This document shows positions 27,020 to 37,388 of a stretch of 64,000 bases of DNA, in pieces. The first letter of the stretch is position 1, and each line of letters starts with the position of its first letter. Source of the stretch: Burkholderia pseudomultivorans. Lineage in GTDB: Bacteria > Pseudomonadota > Gammaproteobacteria > Burkholderiales > Burkholderiaceae. The notes under the pieces are model-generated. The model worked only from the letters and a program-made list of their open reading frames with translations. It was not told where the DNA came from and did no database searches. A program made the position numbers and the translations under genes. Where the stretch lies: NCBI RefSeq assembly GCF_001718415.1, contig NZ_CP013377.1:1736001-1800000 (forward strand). Direction: 5' to 3'.

Positions 27020-27970
27020 TCAGTAAACCTCGGGCACGATCATGTCGTCCGGCACGGGCCGGCGAATGTAGTCCTCGTGGTGCTCGCGCTGCGGCAGGTC
27101 GATCGGTGCGCGCGGCACCTCGTGATACGGCACCTGGCTCAGCAGATGGTGGATGCAGTTCAGCCGCGCGCGCTTCTTGTCGACGGCCTGCACGACCCAC
27201 CAGGGCGCTTCCGGAATATGCGTGCGCTGCAGCATCTCTTCCTTCGCGGCCGTATAGGCTTCCCAGCGGCGGCGGCTCTCGAGGTCCATCGGGCTCAGCT
27301 TCCACTGCTTCAGCGGATCCTCGATCCGGCTCTGGAAACGCAGCTCCTGCTCGTGATCGGTGATCGAGAACCAGTACTTGACGATCTGGATCCCGCTGCG
27401 CGCGAGCATCTTCTCGAACTCGGGCACCGACCGGAAAAACTCCTCGTATTCGTCGTCGGTGCAGAAGTTCATCACGCGCTCGACGCCCGCGCGGTTATAC
27501 CAGCTCCGGTCGAACAGCACGATCTCGCCGCCGGCCGGCAGGTGTGCGACATAGCGCTGGAAATACCATTGCGTGCGTTCGCGGTTGCTCGGCGCGGGCA
27601 GCGCCGCCACGCGACATACGCGCGGGTTCAGCCGCTGCGTGATGCGCTTGATCACGCCGCCCTTGCCGGCCGCGTCGCGGCCCTCGAAGATGACGACGAG
27701 CCGGTGTCCGGTGCTCACGACCCAGTCCTGCAGCTTCACGAGTTCGCCCTGCAGCCGGAACAGCTCGCGGAAATACTGCTTGCGGGCCTCGCGGCGCTCC
27801 TGCGAGAACAGCAGATCCTCGCCGCCGTCGAAACGACGATCGTCGAGCTCCATCTCGAGCTCTTCGTCGTAGGCATCGACCAGATCCTCCTCGAAACGGC
27901 GCCGGCGCGCCTCGAGCGCCTGCATGTCGGAGCGGTCGTCGGTCTCGGTACGCGTGTCGTTGTCGCCCAT
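27020..27970 (-). CDS. ppk2: Polyphosphate kinase 2
   Basis: A 316-residue PPK2-family kinase with Walker A FEGRDAAGKGG, the lid-region FDRSWYNRAGVE and the conserved SPMDLESRRRWEAY segment. These enzymes use polyphosphate to phosphorylate nucleotides (GDP or ADP) or the reverse. The single-domain form with a ~50-residue acidic N-terminal extension fits class I. The ATG at 27970 is chosen because AAGGAGG lies just upstream; an in-frame extension to 28048 is unlikely. It is monocistronic. Confidence 0.93.
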   Translation of the reverse strand: MGDNDTRTETDDRSDMQALEARRRRFEEDLVDAYDEELEMELDDRRFDGGEDLLFSQERREARKQYFRELFRLQGELVKLQDWVVSTGHRLVVIFEGRDAAGKGGVIKRITQRLNPRVCRVAALPAPSNRERTQWYFQRYVAHLPAGGEIVLFDRSWYNRAGVERVMNFCTDDEYEEFFRSVPEFEKMLARSGIQIVKYWFSITDHEQELRFQSRIEDPLKQWKLSPMDLESRRRWEAYTAAKEEMLQRTHIPEAPWWVVQAVDKKRARLNCIHHLLSQVPYHEVPRAPIDLPQREHHEDYIRRPVPDDMIVPEVY

Positions 27971-28048
27971 GGGGCCTCCTTCCATCACAGTGTCGCAGCC
28001 AAACCGCGACATTATCTCAGCCCGACGCGTCAGTTTGATGAATGTCAC

Positions 28049-28395
28049 ATGCCGGCGGCGGCCGGCGGGATCCGTCGTGCGCGCCGATGGTGAAGACGGA
28101 GCGCCGGGTGCGCCTCACCTTCGCGGACACCTCGCCTCGTCCCGACAACAGCAGGCCGCGACCGGCCGACCGGCTGGGCGCAGTCGACGACCATTCGCGC
28201 ATGCACTCGCGTGTCCCGGTTAAGTTGCGTGCGCAACGTTTTCGAAAAACGCCCCGCCTTCCGTCCCGTCGCGCCAACGCATCGCAACGGCGCATCGCCG
28301 CATCCGCCCCGCAGGCATCCATTGCGCAACGACCGTGCCCGGACATCGCACTGCCCGTCCCGCGACTGTCGCACCGTGCAGGGGTATACGCGATG
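28049..28395. other. Spacer upstream of ami promoter
   Basis: About 350 bp between ppk2 and the amiE promoter region. Open frames here are shadows of one another with no domain. I see no additional element apart from GC-rich sequence; the control elements of amiE begin at 28396. Confidence 0.4.
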
Positions 28396-28424
28396 TTGCA
28401 TCCGAAAAAAACTTTGCTTAGAGT
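28396..28424 (+). promoter_or_regulatory. Probable sigma-70 promoter of the ami operon
   Basis: TTGCAT at 28396-28401 and TAGAGT at 28419-28424 are separated by 17 bp, with an A-run in the spacer. Transcription from here would give a leader of about 215 bases before amiE, containing the ANTAR-type hairpins and the terminator described below. Confidence 0.55.
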
Positions 28425-28532
28425 GCATCCCATCGATCCGGCGGACAAAGACGTCCCACGATCGTGCGCAGCGCGCGCCCGACAGCCGCGCTTCGCCGGC
28501 CTCCTGACAGGCCCCCGATCCGCATTCCCGTT

Positions 28533-28573
28533 ATCCGACAGCGTTGTCGGATGAACGAACCGGCAAAGAAGCC
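28533..28573 (+). promoter_or_regulatory. Two-hairpin ANTAR recognition element (AmiR target)
   Basis: Hairpin P1 (28533-28552) has a 7-bp perfect stem and the six-base loop AGCGTT. Nine bases later, hairpin P2 (28562-28573) has a 3-bp stem GGC/GCC and the six-base loop AAAGAA. Both loops have A at position 1 and G at position 4, the known signature for RNA bound by ANTAR domains. The 3' arm of P2 is also the first three bases of the terminator stem, so P2 and the terminator cannot form together. Binding of AmiR, encoded at 33797, would favour P2 and let transcription reach amiE. The P2 stem is short, which is the weak point. Confidence 0.7.
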
Positions 28574-28606
28574 CTTGCCTCGCTCGTCGAGGCAAGGGCT
28601 TTTTTT
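28571..28606 (+). terminator. Leader terminator (attenuator) before amiE
   Basis: A perfect 12-bp stem (28571-28582 with 28588-28599), 5-base loop and seven T residues form a classic intrinsic terminator. It lies about 43 bp before amiE and points into the operon. In P. aeruginosa the amiE leader terminator is overcome by AmiR; the same arrangement is seen here. The A-rich sequence at 28565-28570 can pair with the T-run and lengthen the stem. Confidence 0.85.
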
Positions 28607-28648
28607 GCTTTCCGAAAACGTACGCGTTACCCGTTCCAGGAGCACACC

Positions 28649-29686
28649 ATGCGTCATGGCGATATTTCCAGCAGCAACGACGCCGTCGGCGTCGCCGTCG
28701 TCCAGTACAAGATGCCGCGCCTGCATACGCGCGCCGACGTGATCGCAAACGCGCGCGAGATCGCAGAGCGCGTCGTCGGCATCAAGCGCGGCCTGCCCGG
28801 CATGGACCTGATCGTGTTTCCCGAGTATTCGACGCACGGGATCATGTACGACGCGAAGGAGATGTACGACACCGCGTCGACGATCCCCGGCGAGGAAACC
28901 GACATCTTCGCGGCCGCGTGCCGCAAGGCCAACGTGTGGGGCGTGTTCTCGCTGACGGGCGAACGTCACGAGGAACACCCGAACAAGGCGCCCTACAACA
29001 CGCTGGTGCTGATCAACAATCACGGCGAGATCGTGCAGAAGTACCGCAAGATCATGCCGTGGGTTCCCGTCGAAGGCTGGTATCCGGGCGACTGCACGTA
29101 CGTCGCCGAGGGGCCGAAGGGACTGAAGATCAGCCTGATCATCTGCGACGACGGTAACTATCCGGAGATCTGGCGCGACTGCGTGATGCGCGGCGCCGAA
29201 CTGGTCGTGCGCTGCCAGGGCTACATGTACCCGGCGAAGGACCAGCAGGTGCTCGTGTCGAAGGCGATGGCGTTCATGAACAACTGCTACGTGGCGGTCG
29301 CGAACGCGTCCGGATTCGACGGCGTGTACTCGTATTTCGGCCACTCGGCGATCGTCGGCTTCGACGGCCGCACGCTCGGCGAATGCGGCGAGGAAGAGAA
29401 CGGCGTGCAGTATGCGGAGCTGTCGGTCAGCCTGATTCGCGACGCGCGCCGCAACATGCAGTCGCAGAACCACCTGTACAAGCTGCTGCATCGCGGCTAC
29501 ACCGGCAAGATCGGTTCCGGCGAAGCGCCGAACGGCGTCGCGCAGTGCCCGTTCGAGTTCTATGCGAACTGGGTGAACGACCCCGACGGCACGCGCCAGG
29601 CCGTCGAGCGGCTCACGCGCGCGACGCCCGGCACGCCCGAATGCCCGATCGACGGCATTCCGTCCGAAGCGCCCGCGCATCGCTGA
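28649..29686 (+). CDS. amiE: Aliphatic amidase
   Basis: A 345-residue nitrilase-superfamily amidase that hydrolyses short aliphatic amides (acetamide, propionamide) to acid and ammonia. The catalytic residues fall at the positions known in P. aeruginosa AmiE: Glu59 (FPEYS), Lys134 (KYRK), Glu142 and Cys166 (ICDDGN). The [20 protein letters not shown] start matches that enzyme nearly exactly and sets the ATG at 28649, with CAGGAG upstream. It is a cytoplasmic hexamer in known members. First gene of the ami operon; expression probably depends on AmiR antitermination at the leader. Confidence 0.97.
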   Translation: MRHGDISSSNDAVGVAVVQYKMPRLHTRADVIANAREIAERVVGIKRGLPGMDLIVFPEYSTHGIMYDAKEMYDTASTIPGEETDIFAAACRKANVWGVFSLTGERHEEHPNKAPYNTLVLINNHGEIVQKYRKIMPWVPVEGWYPGDCTYVAEGPKGLKISLIICDDGNYPEIWRDCVMRGAELVVRCQGYMYPAKDQQVLVSKAMAFMNNCYVAVANASGFDGVYSYFGHSAIVGFDGRTLGECGEEENGVQYAELSVSLIRDARRNMQSQNHLYKLLHRGYTGKIGSGEAPNGVAQCPFEFYANWVNDPDGTRQAVERLTRATPGTPECPIDGIPSEAPAHR

Positions 29687-29748
29687 ACGCCGCCCGTCCG
29701 TTCGCGCCGCGAGCGCGAACGGCGCCCGCCCTTTCCGGAGTTTTCGTC

Positions 29749-30230
29749 ATGCTCGGTGTCGCTCTCTTCTTCATCGGCGCGGTGCTGGTCGTCAACGGCG
29801 TTGCGCTGACCGGCCGCATCGAGCCGCGCGATGCGGCCGGCCTGAACCTGCTCGTCGGGCTGCTTGCGCTGCTGATCAATCTCGCGGGCCTCGCGCAGGC
29901 GTCCGCGCCGGCGCAGTATTTCGCGAGCGCCGGCGGCCTGCTGTTCGCGTTCACCTACCTGTATCTCGCGGCCGTCCAGTGGCGCGGGCTGCAAGGCGCG
30001 GGGCTCGGCTGGTATTGCCTGTTCGTCGCGATCAGCGCGCTCGTCTATGCGGGCACGTCGCACGACGTGCGGTTCGGCGCGATGTGGCTGCTGTGGTCGA
30101 GCCTGTGGTTCCTGTTCTTCGTCGCGCTCGGACTCAAGCGGCGCGTGCGCTTCCTGCCCGGCTACACGATCGCGATCGGCGTCGGCACCTGCTGGCTGCC
30201 CGGGATGCTGATGATGACGGGGAGGTGGTG

Positions 30231-30231
<1 letters not shown>
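29749..30231 (+). CDS. amiS: AmiS/UreI family amide or urea channel
   Basis: A 160-residue membrane protein with six predicted hydrophobic helices, starting MLGVALFFIGAVLVVNGVAL and containing NLLVGLLALLINL and LYLAAVQWRGLQGAGLGWYC, as in AmiS and UreI. Such channels let small amides or urea through the inner membrane. It follows amiE by 62 bp, and its stop overlaps the next ATG by one base (TGATG). In P. aeruginosa amiS is last in the operon; here it is second. Confidence 0.9.
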
Positions 30232-31060
<829 letters not shown>

Positions 31061-31064
<4 letters not shown>

Positions 31065-32617
31065 GTGCGCTGCAGCTTGCCCGCTTCCTGCACGGGATGA
31101 CCGCGCGCGAGACCGACGTGCGGCTCGACGATGCCGCGCCGCGCGCGACGCTCGGCCATGCCGCCCTGCATGTGCCGCGCGCGTTGCCACCCGACGCCCG
31201 GGTCGCGGCGGCCGCGCACGCGCTGGCGCACTGGCGCCATTCGCCGTCGGGCGAGCCCGTCGACGCACTGACGCCGATCGGCGTCGCGATCGCCGGGCTG
31301 ATCGAGGACGCGCGCGTCGAAACGCTGCTCGCCGCCGAGTGGCCGGGGCTCGCGACTTTCTGGGCGCCCGCGTTCGCGCCGATCGAGCGCGAAGGACTCA
31401 CGTTCGGCCGTCTCTGCGCGCGGCTTGCGAAGGCGCTGTTCGATCCGTCGTACCGCGACGGCAACCCTTGGGTCGACAAGGGCGCGCGGCTGTTCGACGC
31501 GCGGCGCGACGCGCTCGACGACTACCGCGCGTTTCGCTCGATCGCGTCGCGGCTCGCGAACGATCTCGGCCAGATGCGCGTGCGCTACGAGCCCGACGAC
31601 GGCAGCTGGCTGCCGTATCGCGACGACAACGCGCGGCTGTGGGCGCAGCCGGCCGCTGCCGCCGAACGCGCCGGCAACGAAGGCATCGAGACGTCGGCCG
31701 CGACCGGTAGCGCGGGCGGTACGCAGGACGACGAAGCGCCGCCCGCGCCCGATGCGCCGCGTTATCCGGAATGGAATTGCCACACGCAGCGCGAACGGCC
31801 CGACTGGACGACGATCGTCGAACGCGCGCCGACCGCATCCGCGCCGTCGCCTGCGCTGGCCGCGCTGATCGACGCCGACCGGCGCGCCGCGAAACGCATC
31901 GCGAGCCCCCGTGCGTCGGAACCGATGCGACGCATCGGCCGCCAGCTCGACGGCGACGCGCTCGACATCGATGAGGCAATCGCGGCGCGCATCGCCCGAC
32001 GCGCCGGGCATGCAGCCGATCCGCGCGTGTTCCGCCGCCGCGCGCCGCACGATGCGCGCGGGCCGGTGCTGATCCTGCTCGACCTGTCGGCGTCGACGGC
32101 CGCGCAGGTCGCCGCGCTCGAGAAGCGCGCCGCATTCGTGCTCGGCGACCTGTTCGACCGGCAGCGCCGGCGCTGGGCCGTGCACGGCTATACGTCGGAC
32201 GGCCGGCATCGCGTGTACTACGCGCGCTTCAAGGATTTCGGCGACGCGTTCGACGCAGGCCGCCGCACGGCGCTGCTGACGGCCGACGCCGGCATGAGCA
32301 CGCGCACCGGCGCGGCCTTGCGCCATGCGCTGGCGCTGCTGCGCCGCGAGACGGCGTCCGAACGGGCCGCCGTGCTGATGATCGGCGACGGCGAGGCCGC
32401 CGACATCGACGTGTTCGATCCGCGCTACCTCGTCGAGGATGCACGCCATGCCGCGCGCCAGGGCCGGCAGCGCGGCGTCGCGATCGCGGGCCTGTCGTTC
32501 GGCGCGCCGCCCGGCTTGTCTACAATACTCGGCGGCGGCCCGCACTGCGTGCACGCGGCGAACGGCGACGCGTTGCCCGCGATCGTCGCGCGAACGGCCG
32601 GGCGCCTGACCGCCTGA
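31061..32617 (+). CDS. von Willebrand A-domain protein (CbbO/NorD-like)
   Basis: A 518-residue protein with a helical N-terminal part, a low-complexity Ala/Gly/Pro-rich linker (about 200-240) and a C-terminal vWA domain. The metal-ion site is LLDLSAST, with a second threonine region (AGMSTRTGAALRHAL) and an acidic site (MIGDGEAADID). It resembles NorD and CbbO, partners of MoxR ATPases. It starts at an ATG overlapping the amiB stop and ends 31 bp before amiC. It has no counterpart in the P. aeruginosa amiEBCRS operon as I know it. Confidence 0.85.
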
Positions 32618-32648
32618 CGGCCTCATCAGCAGAAACAGGACAGACCCG

Positions 32649-33791
32649 ATGAAGAGTGTGAAGGTTGGCGTATTGTTCTCGCAGAGCGGATGCACGTCGC
32701 ACCTCGGCCAGAGCCAGTTGCGCGGCACGCTGCAGGCGATCGCCGAGATCAACGAGGCCGGCGGCGCGAACGGCTGCGAGATCGTGCCGGTCGTGCGCGA
32801 CGCGTGCTCGGACCCGGCCGTCTACGCGCGGCTCGCGGAGGAACTGATCGCGACCGAGCGCGTGAACGTGCTGTTCGGCGCGTACATGTCGAGCAGCCGC
32901 AAGGCGCTGATTCCGATCGTCGAGAAGTGGGACAAGCTGCTGTTCTACCCGACTCTCTACGAAGGCTTCGAGTTCTCGCCGAACGTGATCTACACGGGCG
33001 CCGCACCGAACCAGAACAGCGTGCAGCTCGCCGCGTTCATGACCGCGCAGTTCGGCGCGCGCGTGTATCTCGTCGGGTCCGACTACATCTACCCGTACGA
33101 GTCGAACCGCATCATGATCGATCTCGTCACGCAGCATCCGGAAGGCCAGATCCTCGGCGAGGTGTACATGCCGCTCGTCGCGTCCGAACAGGATTTCGCG
33201 CCGGTCGTCGCGGACATCCGCGCGAAGGCGCCCGACTTCGTGTTCAGCACGCTGGTCGGCGACAGCACCGCCGCGTTCTACCGCGCATACGCGCAGGCGG
33301 GCCTCGATGCGCGCAGGATGCCGATCGCGAGCCTGACGACGTCGGAGATCGAGCTCCATCAGATGGGCGCGGCGGCGGCCGGCCATTACACGTCGTCACC
33401 CTACTTCCAGACCGTCGATTCGGACGTAAACCGGCGCTGCATCGCGCAGCTGAAGGCGCGCTTCGGCGACGACGCCCGCGCGTCCGCACCGTGGGAGGCC
33501 GCCTATTTCCAGGTTCATCTGTTCGCGAATGCACTCGCGCGCGCGGGCACCGACCAGCGCGACCGCCTCGTCGAGCATCTCGCCGATGCGGAATTCGACG
33601 CGCCGCAGGGACGCGTGAAGATCGACCGGCTCACGCAGCACACGTGCCTGTATCCGCGCATCGGCTGCGCGACGGCCGACGGCGATTTCACGATCGTGCG
33701 CGAGGCGACGCGGCGCGTGCATCCCGATCCGTATCTCGTCACGCACTCGCTCGGCGACCGCGTGCACACGCCCGACGAACTGAAGGCCTGA
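32649..33791 (+). CDS. amiC: Amide sensor AmiC
   Basis: A 380-residue periplasmic-binding-protein fold without a signal peptide, which points to a cytoplasmic sensor. The start (VKVGVLFSQSGCTSHLGQSQLRG) and the GAAPNQNSVQL and SDYIYPYESNR segments match AmiC of Pseudomonas. AmiC binds acetamide or butyramide and holds AmiR inactive until inducer is present. An AACAGGA ribosome binding site lies just before the ATG. Followed directly by amiR, as in Pseudomonas. Confidence 0.93.
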   Translation: MKSVKVGVLFSQSGCTSHLGQSQLRGTLQAIAEINEAGGANGCEIVPVVRDACSDPAVYARLAEELIATERVNVLFGAYMSSSRKALIPIVEKWDKLLFYPTLYEGFEFSPNVIYTGAAPNQNSVQLAAFMTAQFGARVYLVGSDYIYPYESNRIMIDLVTQHPEGQILGEVYMPLVASEQDFAPVVADIRAKAPDFVFSTLVGDSTAAFYRAYAQAGLDARRMPIASLTTSEIELHQMGAAAAGHYTSSPYFQTVDSDVNRRCIAQLKARFGDDARASAPWEAAYFQVHLFANALARAGTDQRDRLVEHLADAEFDAPQGRVKIDRLTQHTCLYPRIGCATADGDFTIVREATRRVHPDPYLVTHSLGDRVHTPDELKA

Positions 33792-33796
33792 CGACG

Positions 33797-34408
33797 ATGC
33801 GCGCCCGCACCCCGATCCGCTCGACGCCGCGCCTGCTCGCCGAACTTCGTTCGCTGCGCGTGATGGTTTACTACCCGGACGACGACAACGGCCTGCTGAT
33901 CATCGAGCAACTGTCGCGCATCGGCTGCCCGAGCGAGCAGCGCTGGCCGCCGCCCGCCGCGCTGCCGGAGAGCGTCGATCTCGTGATCCTCGCGGTGCGG
34001 CCCGACCTGCTGCACCTGTCGATCCCGTGGCTGGAGGACGATGCGCGGCCGCCGCTGATCGCCGTGACGACCTACGAAAGCCCGACCATCCTCGAACTGA
34101 TGCTGCGCATCGACGCGCAGAGCGCGGTCACGACACCCGTGCGCTCGTTCGGGCTGCTGAGCGCGATGGCGCTCGCATGCCACCAGAGCCGTCGGCACGA
34201 CGAGTACCGGCGCCGCATCGCGCAGCTCGAACAGCGCGTGATGTCCGCGCGCACGCTGCAGGACGCGAAGACGCTGCTGATGCAGCACAACGGCATCAGC
34301 GAGGAAGAGGCCTACCAGCAGATCCGCTCGCAGGCGATGGAGCGGCGCGTGTCGATCAACCAGCTCGCCGAGCAGATCGTGCACGCGCATGCGCTGCTGA
34401 AGCGGTGA
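33797..34408 (+). CDS. amiR: Antitermination regulator AmiR (ANTAR domain)
   Basis: A 203-residue protein: a receiver-like domain without the full phosphorylation site (residues 15-125), a coiled coil (EYRRRIAQLEQRV) and a C-terminal ANTAR three-helix domain (QDAKTLLMQHNGISEEEAYQ and onward). ANTAR proteins bind paired hexaloop hairpins in RNA and prevent intrinsic termination. Its expected target is the leader element at 28533-28573. Activity should be silenced by AmiC in the absence of amides. It starts six bases after the amiC stop codon. Confidence 0.94.
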   Translation: MRARTPIRSTPRLLAELRSLRVMVYYPDDDNGLLIIEQLSRIGCPSEQRWPPPAALPESVDLVILAVRPDLLHLSIPWLEDDARPPLIAVTTYESPTILELMLRIDAQSAVTTPVRSFGLLSAMALACHQSRRHDEYRRRIAQLEQRVMSARTLQDAKTLLMQHNGISEEEAYQQIRSQAMERRVSINQLAEQIVHAHALLKR

Positions 34409-34427
34409 CGACGGCCGCTCGATCATG

Positions 34428-34452
34428 AAAAACGCCGGGCACGGGCCCGGCG
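34428..34452 (-). terminator. Intrinsic terminator of ggt
   Basis: A 7-bp perfect stem (CGCCGGG and CCCGGCG) with a 6-base loop is followed on the minus strand by five T residues (34432 to 34428). It lies 53 bp after the ggt stop and also near the end of amiR, where it lacks a T-run on the plus strand. Confidence 0.75.
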
Positions 34453-34505
34453 TCCATAACATCGCGTTCACGCGATCGCGTGCATGCTCGTGCGAACGTA
34501 TCGCC

Positions 34506-36227
34506 TCAGCGGATGATCCGCGTGACGCCGCGCCCGCGCGGATCGGCCACCGCTTCCGGCGTATTGCCGTCGATCTTGATCACCTGGATGTCGCCGCTGA
34601 AATCCTGCCCCTTCAGCGTATAGCCGCGCGCCTCGATCTGCTTGGCAAGCTCGCCCTCGATCGGGTGGTACGGCTCCCAGAAGATCGTGTTCGGCGGCAG
34701 CAGCTGGTGATGGAAGCGCATCGCGCCGACTGCCTCCTTCAACGGCATCTTGAAGTCGTACACGTTGTTGATCACCTGGAAGATCGACGTAAAGATCCGC
34801 GAGCCGCCCGGCGTGCCGATCACGAGCGACACCTTGCCGTCCTTCGTCATGATGGTCGGCGACATCGACGACAGCGGCCGCTTCTTCGGTTCGATCGCGT
34901 TCGCGTCGCTGCCGACCACGCCGAACATGTTGGCGACGCCCGGCTTCGCGGAGAAGTCGTCCATCTCGTCGTTCAGCACGATGCCGGTGCCGTCGGCGAC
35001 CACGCCCGAACCGAAATAGCCGTTGATCGTGTAGGTGTTCGACACCGCGTTGCCCCACTTGTCGACGACCGAGAAGTGCGTCGTCTCGGCCTTCTCCGGC
35101 ATCGTCGTGCCGAGGCCCGGCTGCACGCTCTTGGTGTCGGCGATCTGCGTCGGATTGACCTCGGCCGCGCGCTTCGCGATATAGGCGTCGTCGGTCAGCT
35201 GCGCGACCGGCACCTTGTAGAAGTCGGGGTCGCCGAGATACTGCGCACGATCGGCGAACACGCGCTTCTCGATTTCGGCGATCAGGTGGATGTACTGCGG
35301 CGAATTCAGCGGCACGCCTTCGAAATCCTGCTTGAGGTCGGCCTTCATCTTCAGCAGCTGCACGAGGCCGATGCCGCCCGAACTCGGGGGCGGCGCGGTG
35401 ATCACGTCATAGCCGTTCCATTTCGCCTGCACCGGCTGGCGCCAGACCGCGCGGTACTGCGCGAGATCCTCGGTGGTGATCAGCCCGTTGCCGTCGCCGG
35501 TCTTCATCGACGCGGCGATCAACTCGGCCGTCTTGCCCTTGTAGAAGCCTTCCGCGCCGTTGTTCGCGATGCGCGTCAGCACGTCGGCGAGATCGGGCTG
35601 CTTGAAGTTCGCGCCGGCCTTCAGGCCGGAGAAGTACTTGTCGAAGTTGGTCTTGCCGCCGAACTCCTTCGACGCGTCGACGCCGCGCTGCGCAAGCTGC
35701 TCGTCGACGATGAAGCCGTCGCGCGCATAGTGGATCGCCGGCGCGAGCACCTGCTTCCACTTCAGCTTGCCGAAGCGCTTCTGCGCTTCCCACATGCCTG
35801 CGACCGTGCCCGGCACGCCGGCCGCGCGCGGGCCGTAGAGGCTCATGCCCTTGATGACGTTGCCGTCCTTGTCGAGGTACATGTCCTTGGTCGCGGCGAG
35901 CGGCGCGCGCTCGCGGTAGTCGATGAAGTAAGGCTTGCCGTCCTTGTAGATCGTCATGAAGCCGCCGCCGCCGATATTGCCGGCTTCCGGGTACGTGACG
36001 GCGAGCGTGAACGCGATCGCGACGGCCGCGTCGATCGCGTTGCCGCCTTCCTTGAAGATCCGCTCCGCGGCATCCGCGCTGTATTTGTCGGCCACCGCGA
36101 CCGCGGAACTCGTCAGGACCGCCGGCTGCGGCCCTTTCGCGTAGACGGGCGCGTTCGGCAGGAAACCGATGCCGGCCGCCGTCGCGAGCACGACAGCGGA
36201 TGATTTGAAGCGATTCAGCGTAGTCAT
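34506..36227 (-). CDS. ggt: Gamma-glutamyltranspeptidase
   Basis: A 573-residue precursor with a signal peptide (VVLATAAGIGFLPNAPVYA) and the N-terminal nucleophile Thr382 in ETTHFSVVD, where self-cleavage gives large and small subunits. GGGGF near 86-90 and PLSSMSPT are further family signatures. It removes or transfers the gamma-glutamyl group of glutathione and similar peptides in the periplasm. The ATG at 36227 is chosen for the signal peptide and GGGGGA upstream; a longer frame to 36515 is not credible. The window also has a Gsi importer at 52-58 kb that could use the products. Confidence 0.94.
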   Translation of the reverse strand: MTTLNRFKSSAVVLATAAGIGFLPNAPVYAKGPQPAVLTSSAVAVADKYSADAAERIFKEGGNAIDAAVAIAFTLAVTYPEAGNIGGGGFMTIYKDGKPYFIDYRERAPLAATKDMYLDKDGNVIKGMSLYGPRAAGVPGTVAGMWEAQKRFGKLKWKQVLAPAIHYARDGFIVDEQLAQRGVDASKEFGGKTNFDKYFSGLKAGANFKQPDLADVLTRIANNGAEGFYKGKTAELIAASMKTGDGNGLITTEDLAQYRAVWRQPVQAKWNGYDVITAPPPSSGGIGLVQLLKMKADLKQDFEGVPLNSPQYIHLIAEIEKRVFADRAQYLGDPDFYKVPVAQLTDDAYIAKRAAEVNPTQIADTKSVQPGLGTTMPEKAETTHFSVVDKWGNAVSNTYTINGYFGSGVVADGTGIVLNDEMDDFSAKPGVANMFGVVGSDANAIEPKKRPLSSMSPTIMTKDGKVSLVIGTPGGSRIFTSIFQVINNVYDFKMPLKEAVGAMRFHHQLLPPNTIFWEPYHPIEGELAKQIEARGYTLKGQDFSGDIQVIKIDGNTPEAVADPRGRGVTRIIR

Positions 36228-36599
36228 TGCATGTCCCCCATATGGATCTCCTTCAGGCAGGAATGGGCCTGATCCGTTTATGGCCGCTGGCGCGCCGACA
36301 GCCATACGCCGGTTTCGTAGTATAGGGGCACAAAAAGGGTCGAACACGCGACGCGCTCGAAAAGCCGTCGATTGTGTGCGCCCGGTCACGCACCGGCGCC
36401 GGCGCGCGCATGCTGCGGCGCGATGGCGCGGTGCACGAAACCGAAAGTTGCAAACTGCGCGGCGGGTCCGCAGCCCATGCAAAAAATCTGCGGGAAAGCG
36501 CTCCGCTGCGCGCACCGATCTGCGAAGATAGCGCCCCGCTTGCGCGCCGCATCGTCGCTTCGTTCACGCACTGCTTCACGTTTTCTCGTTCCGTTTCCT
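36228..36599. other. Divergent spacer, ggt / YdjM-like gene
   Basis: This 372-bp spacer contains a minus-strand TATACT -10-like hexamer (plus 36319-36324) that could serve ggt, with no good -35 partner. GAAGGAG lies at about 36248 on the minus strand. I see no gene in it; the frames crossing it continue ggt or the next gene. Confidence 0.4.
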
Positions 36600-37124
36600 A
36601 TGGCATCTCACAACGCGCATCATGCGTCCGGCTTCGCGGCCGGCGTCGCCGCCGCCGTTCTCGTCGCGCATACCGGCACGACCGGCCCGTGGCATGCAGG
36701 CCTCGTCGCCGCATTTGCGGCCGGCGTCGCAGGCGGCACCGCGCCCGACTGGCTCGAACTCGCGTGGTGGAGCCGCAAGCGCCGTCTATGGATCGCGCAT
36801 CGCACCGTCACGCACTGGGGAATCGGCTGGCTCGCGCTGCTTGCGTTCGCGTGGCACGGGCTCACCCATCAGCCGCATCCGCTGTGGGCCGCGCCGCTGT
36901 TCGGCTTCGCGTGCGGCGGCCTGATGCATCTGCTCGCCGACTGGCCGAACCCGCTCGGCGTGCCGTGGATCTGGCGCCGTCATTCGCTGAACCTGTGGAA
37001 CAGCGGACATTGCGACCTGATCGTGGTCGCCGCCGCGTGGGGCGGCGCGCTGTGGCTCGCGCAATCGCTGTGGACGCGCGCGCCGCTGCTCGAGCACTGG
37101 CTCGGCTGGCTGCATCGCGTCTGA
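36600..37124 (+). CDS. YdjM-type inner-membrane metal-dependent hydrolase
   Basis: A 174-residue membrane protein with about four hydrophobic helices and conserved histidines: HNAHHASG at the start, HRTVTHW (about 67-73) and GGLMHLLADWPNPLG. This pattern defines the PF04307 (YdjM/YfhO-like) family of predicted membrane-bound metal-dependent hydrolases. The ATG at 36600 begins the conserved histidine region. Substrate unknown. It stands alone, 264 bp before lhr. Confidence 0.8.
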   Translation: MASHNAHHASGFAAGVAAAVLVAHTGTTGPWHAGLVAAFAAGVAGGTAPDWLELAWWSRKRRLWIAHRTVTHWGIGWLALLAFAWHGLTHQPHPLWAAPLFGFACGGLMHLLADWPNPLGVPWIWRRHSLNLWNSGHCDLIVVAAAWGGALWLAQSLWTRAPLLEHWLGWLHRV

Positions 37125-37388
37125 CGCGGCGCGCTTGCGCAGCATGTTGCGGGAAGGCGCGCGCTCTGCCCGCGTTCGTGACAGGCGCCGCTTGCCCTTC
37201 TCGTCGCGCATCGCGTCGAAAGCGGCATTGAAAGCCGCCCGCGCGCCCTCATCTGCCGGGATGCCGCGCATGCGCAGCGCCCGCGCCGCTGCCGCCGTAT
37301 CGCGTCCGGCACATGGCCGCGACGTCTGGCACACTGGCGATTCGCGCGCCGCGTATCGCGCTCGCTCGCACCCCATTTCAACGAACCG

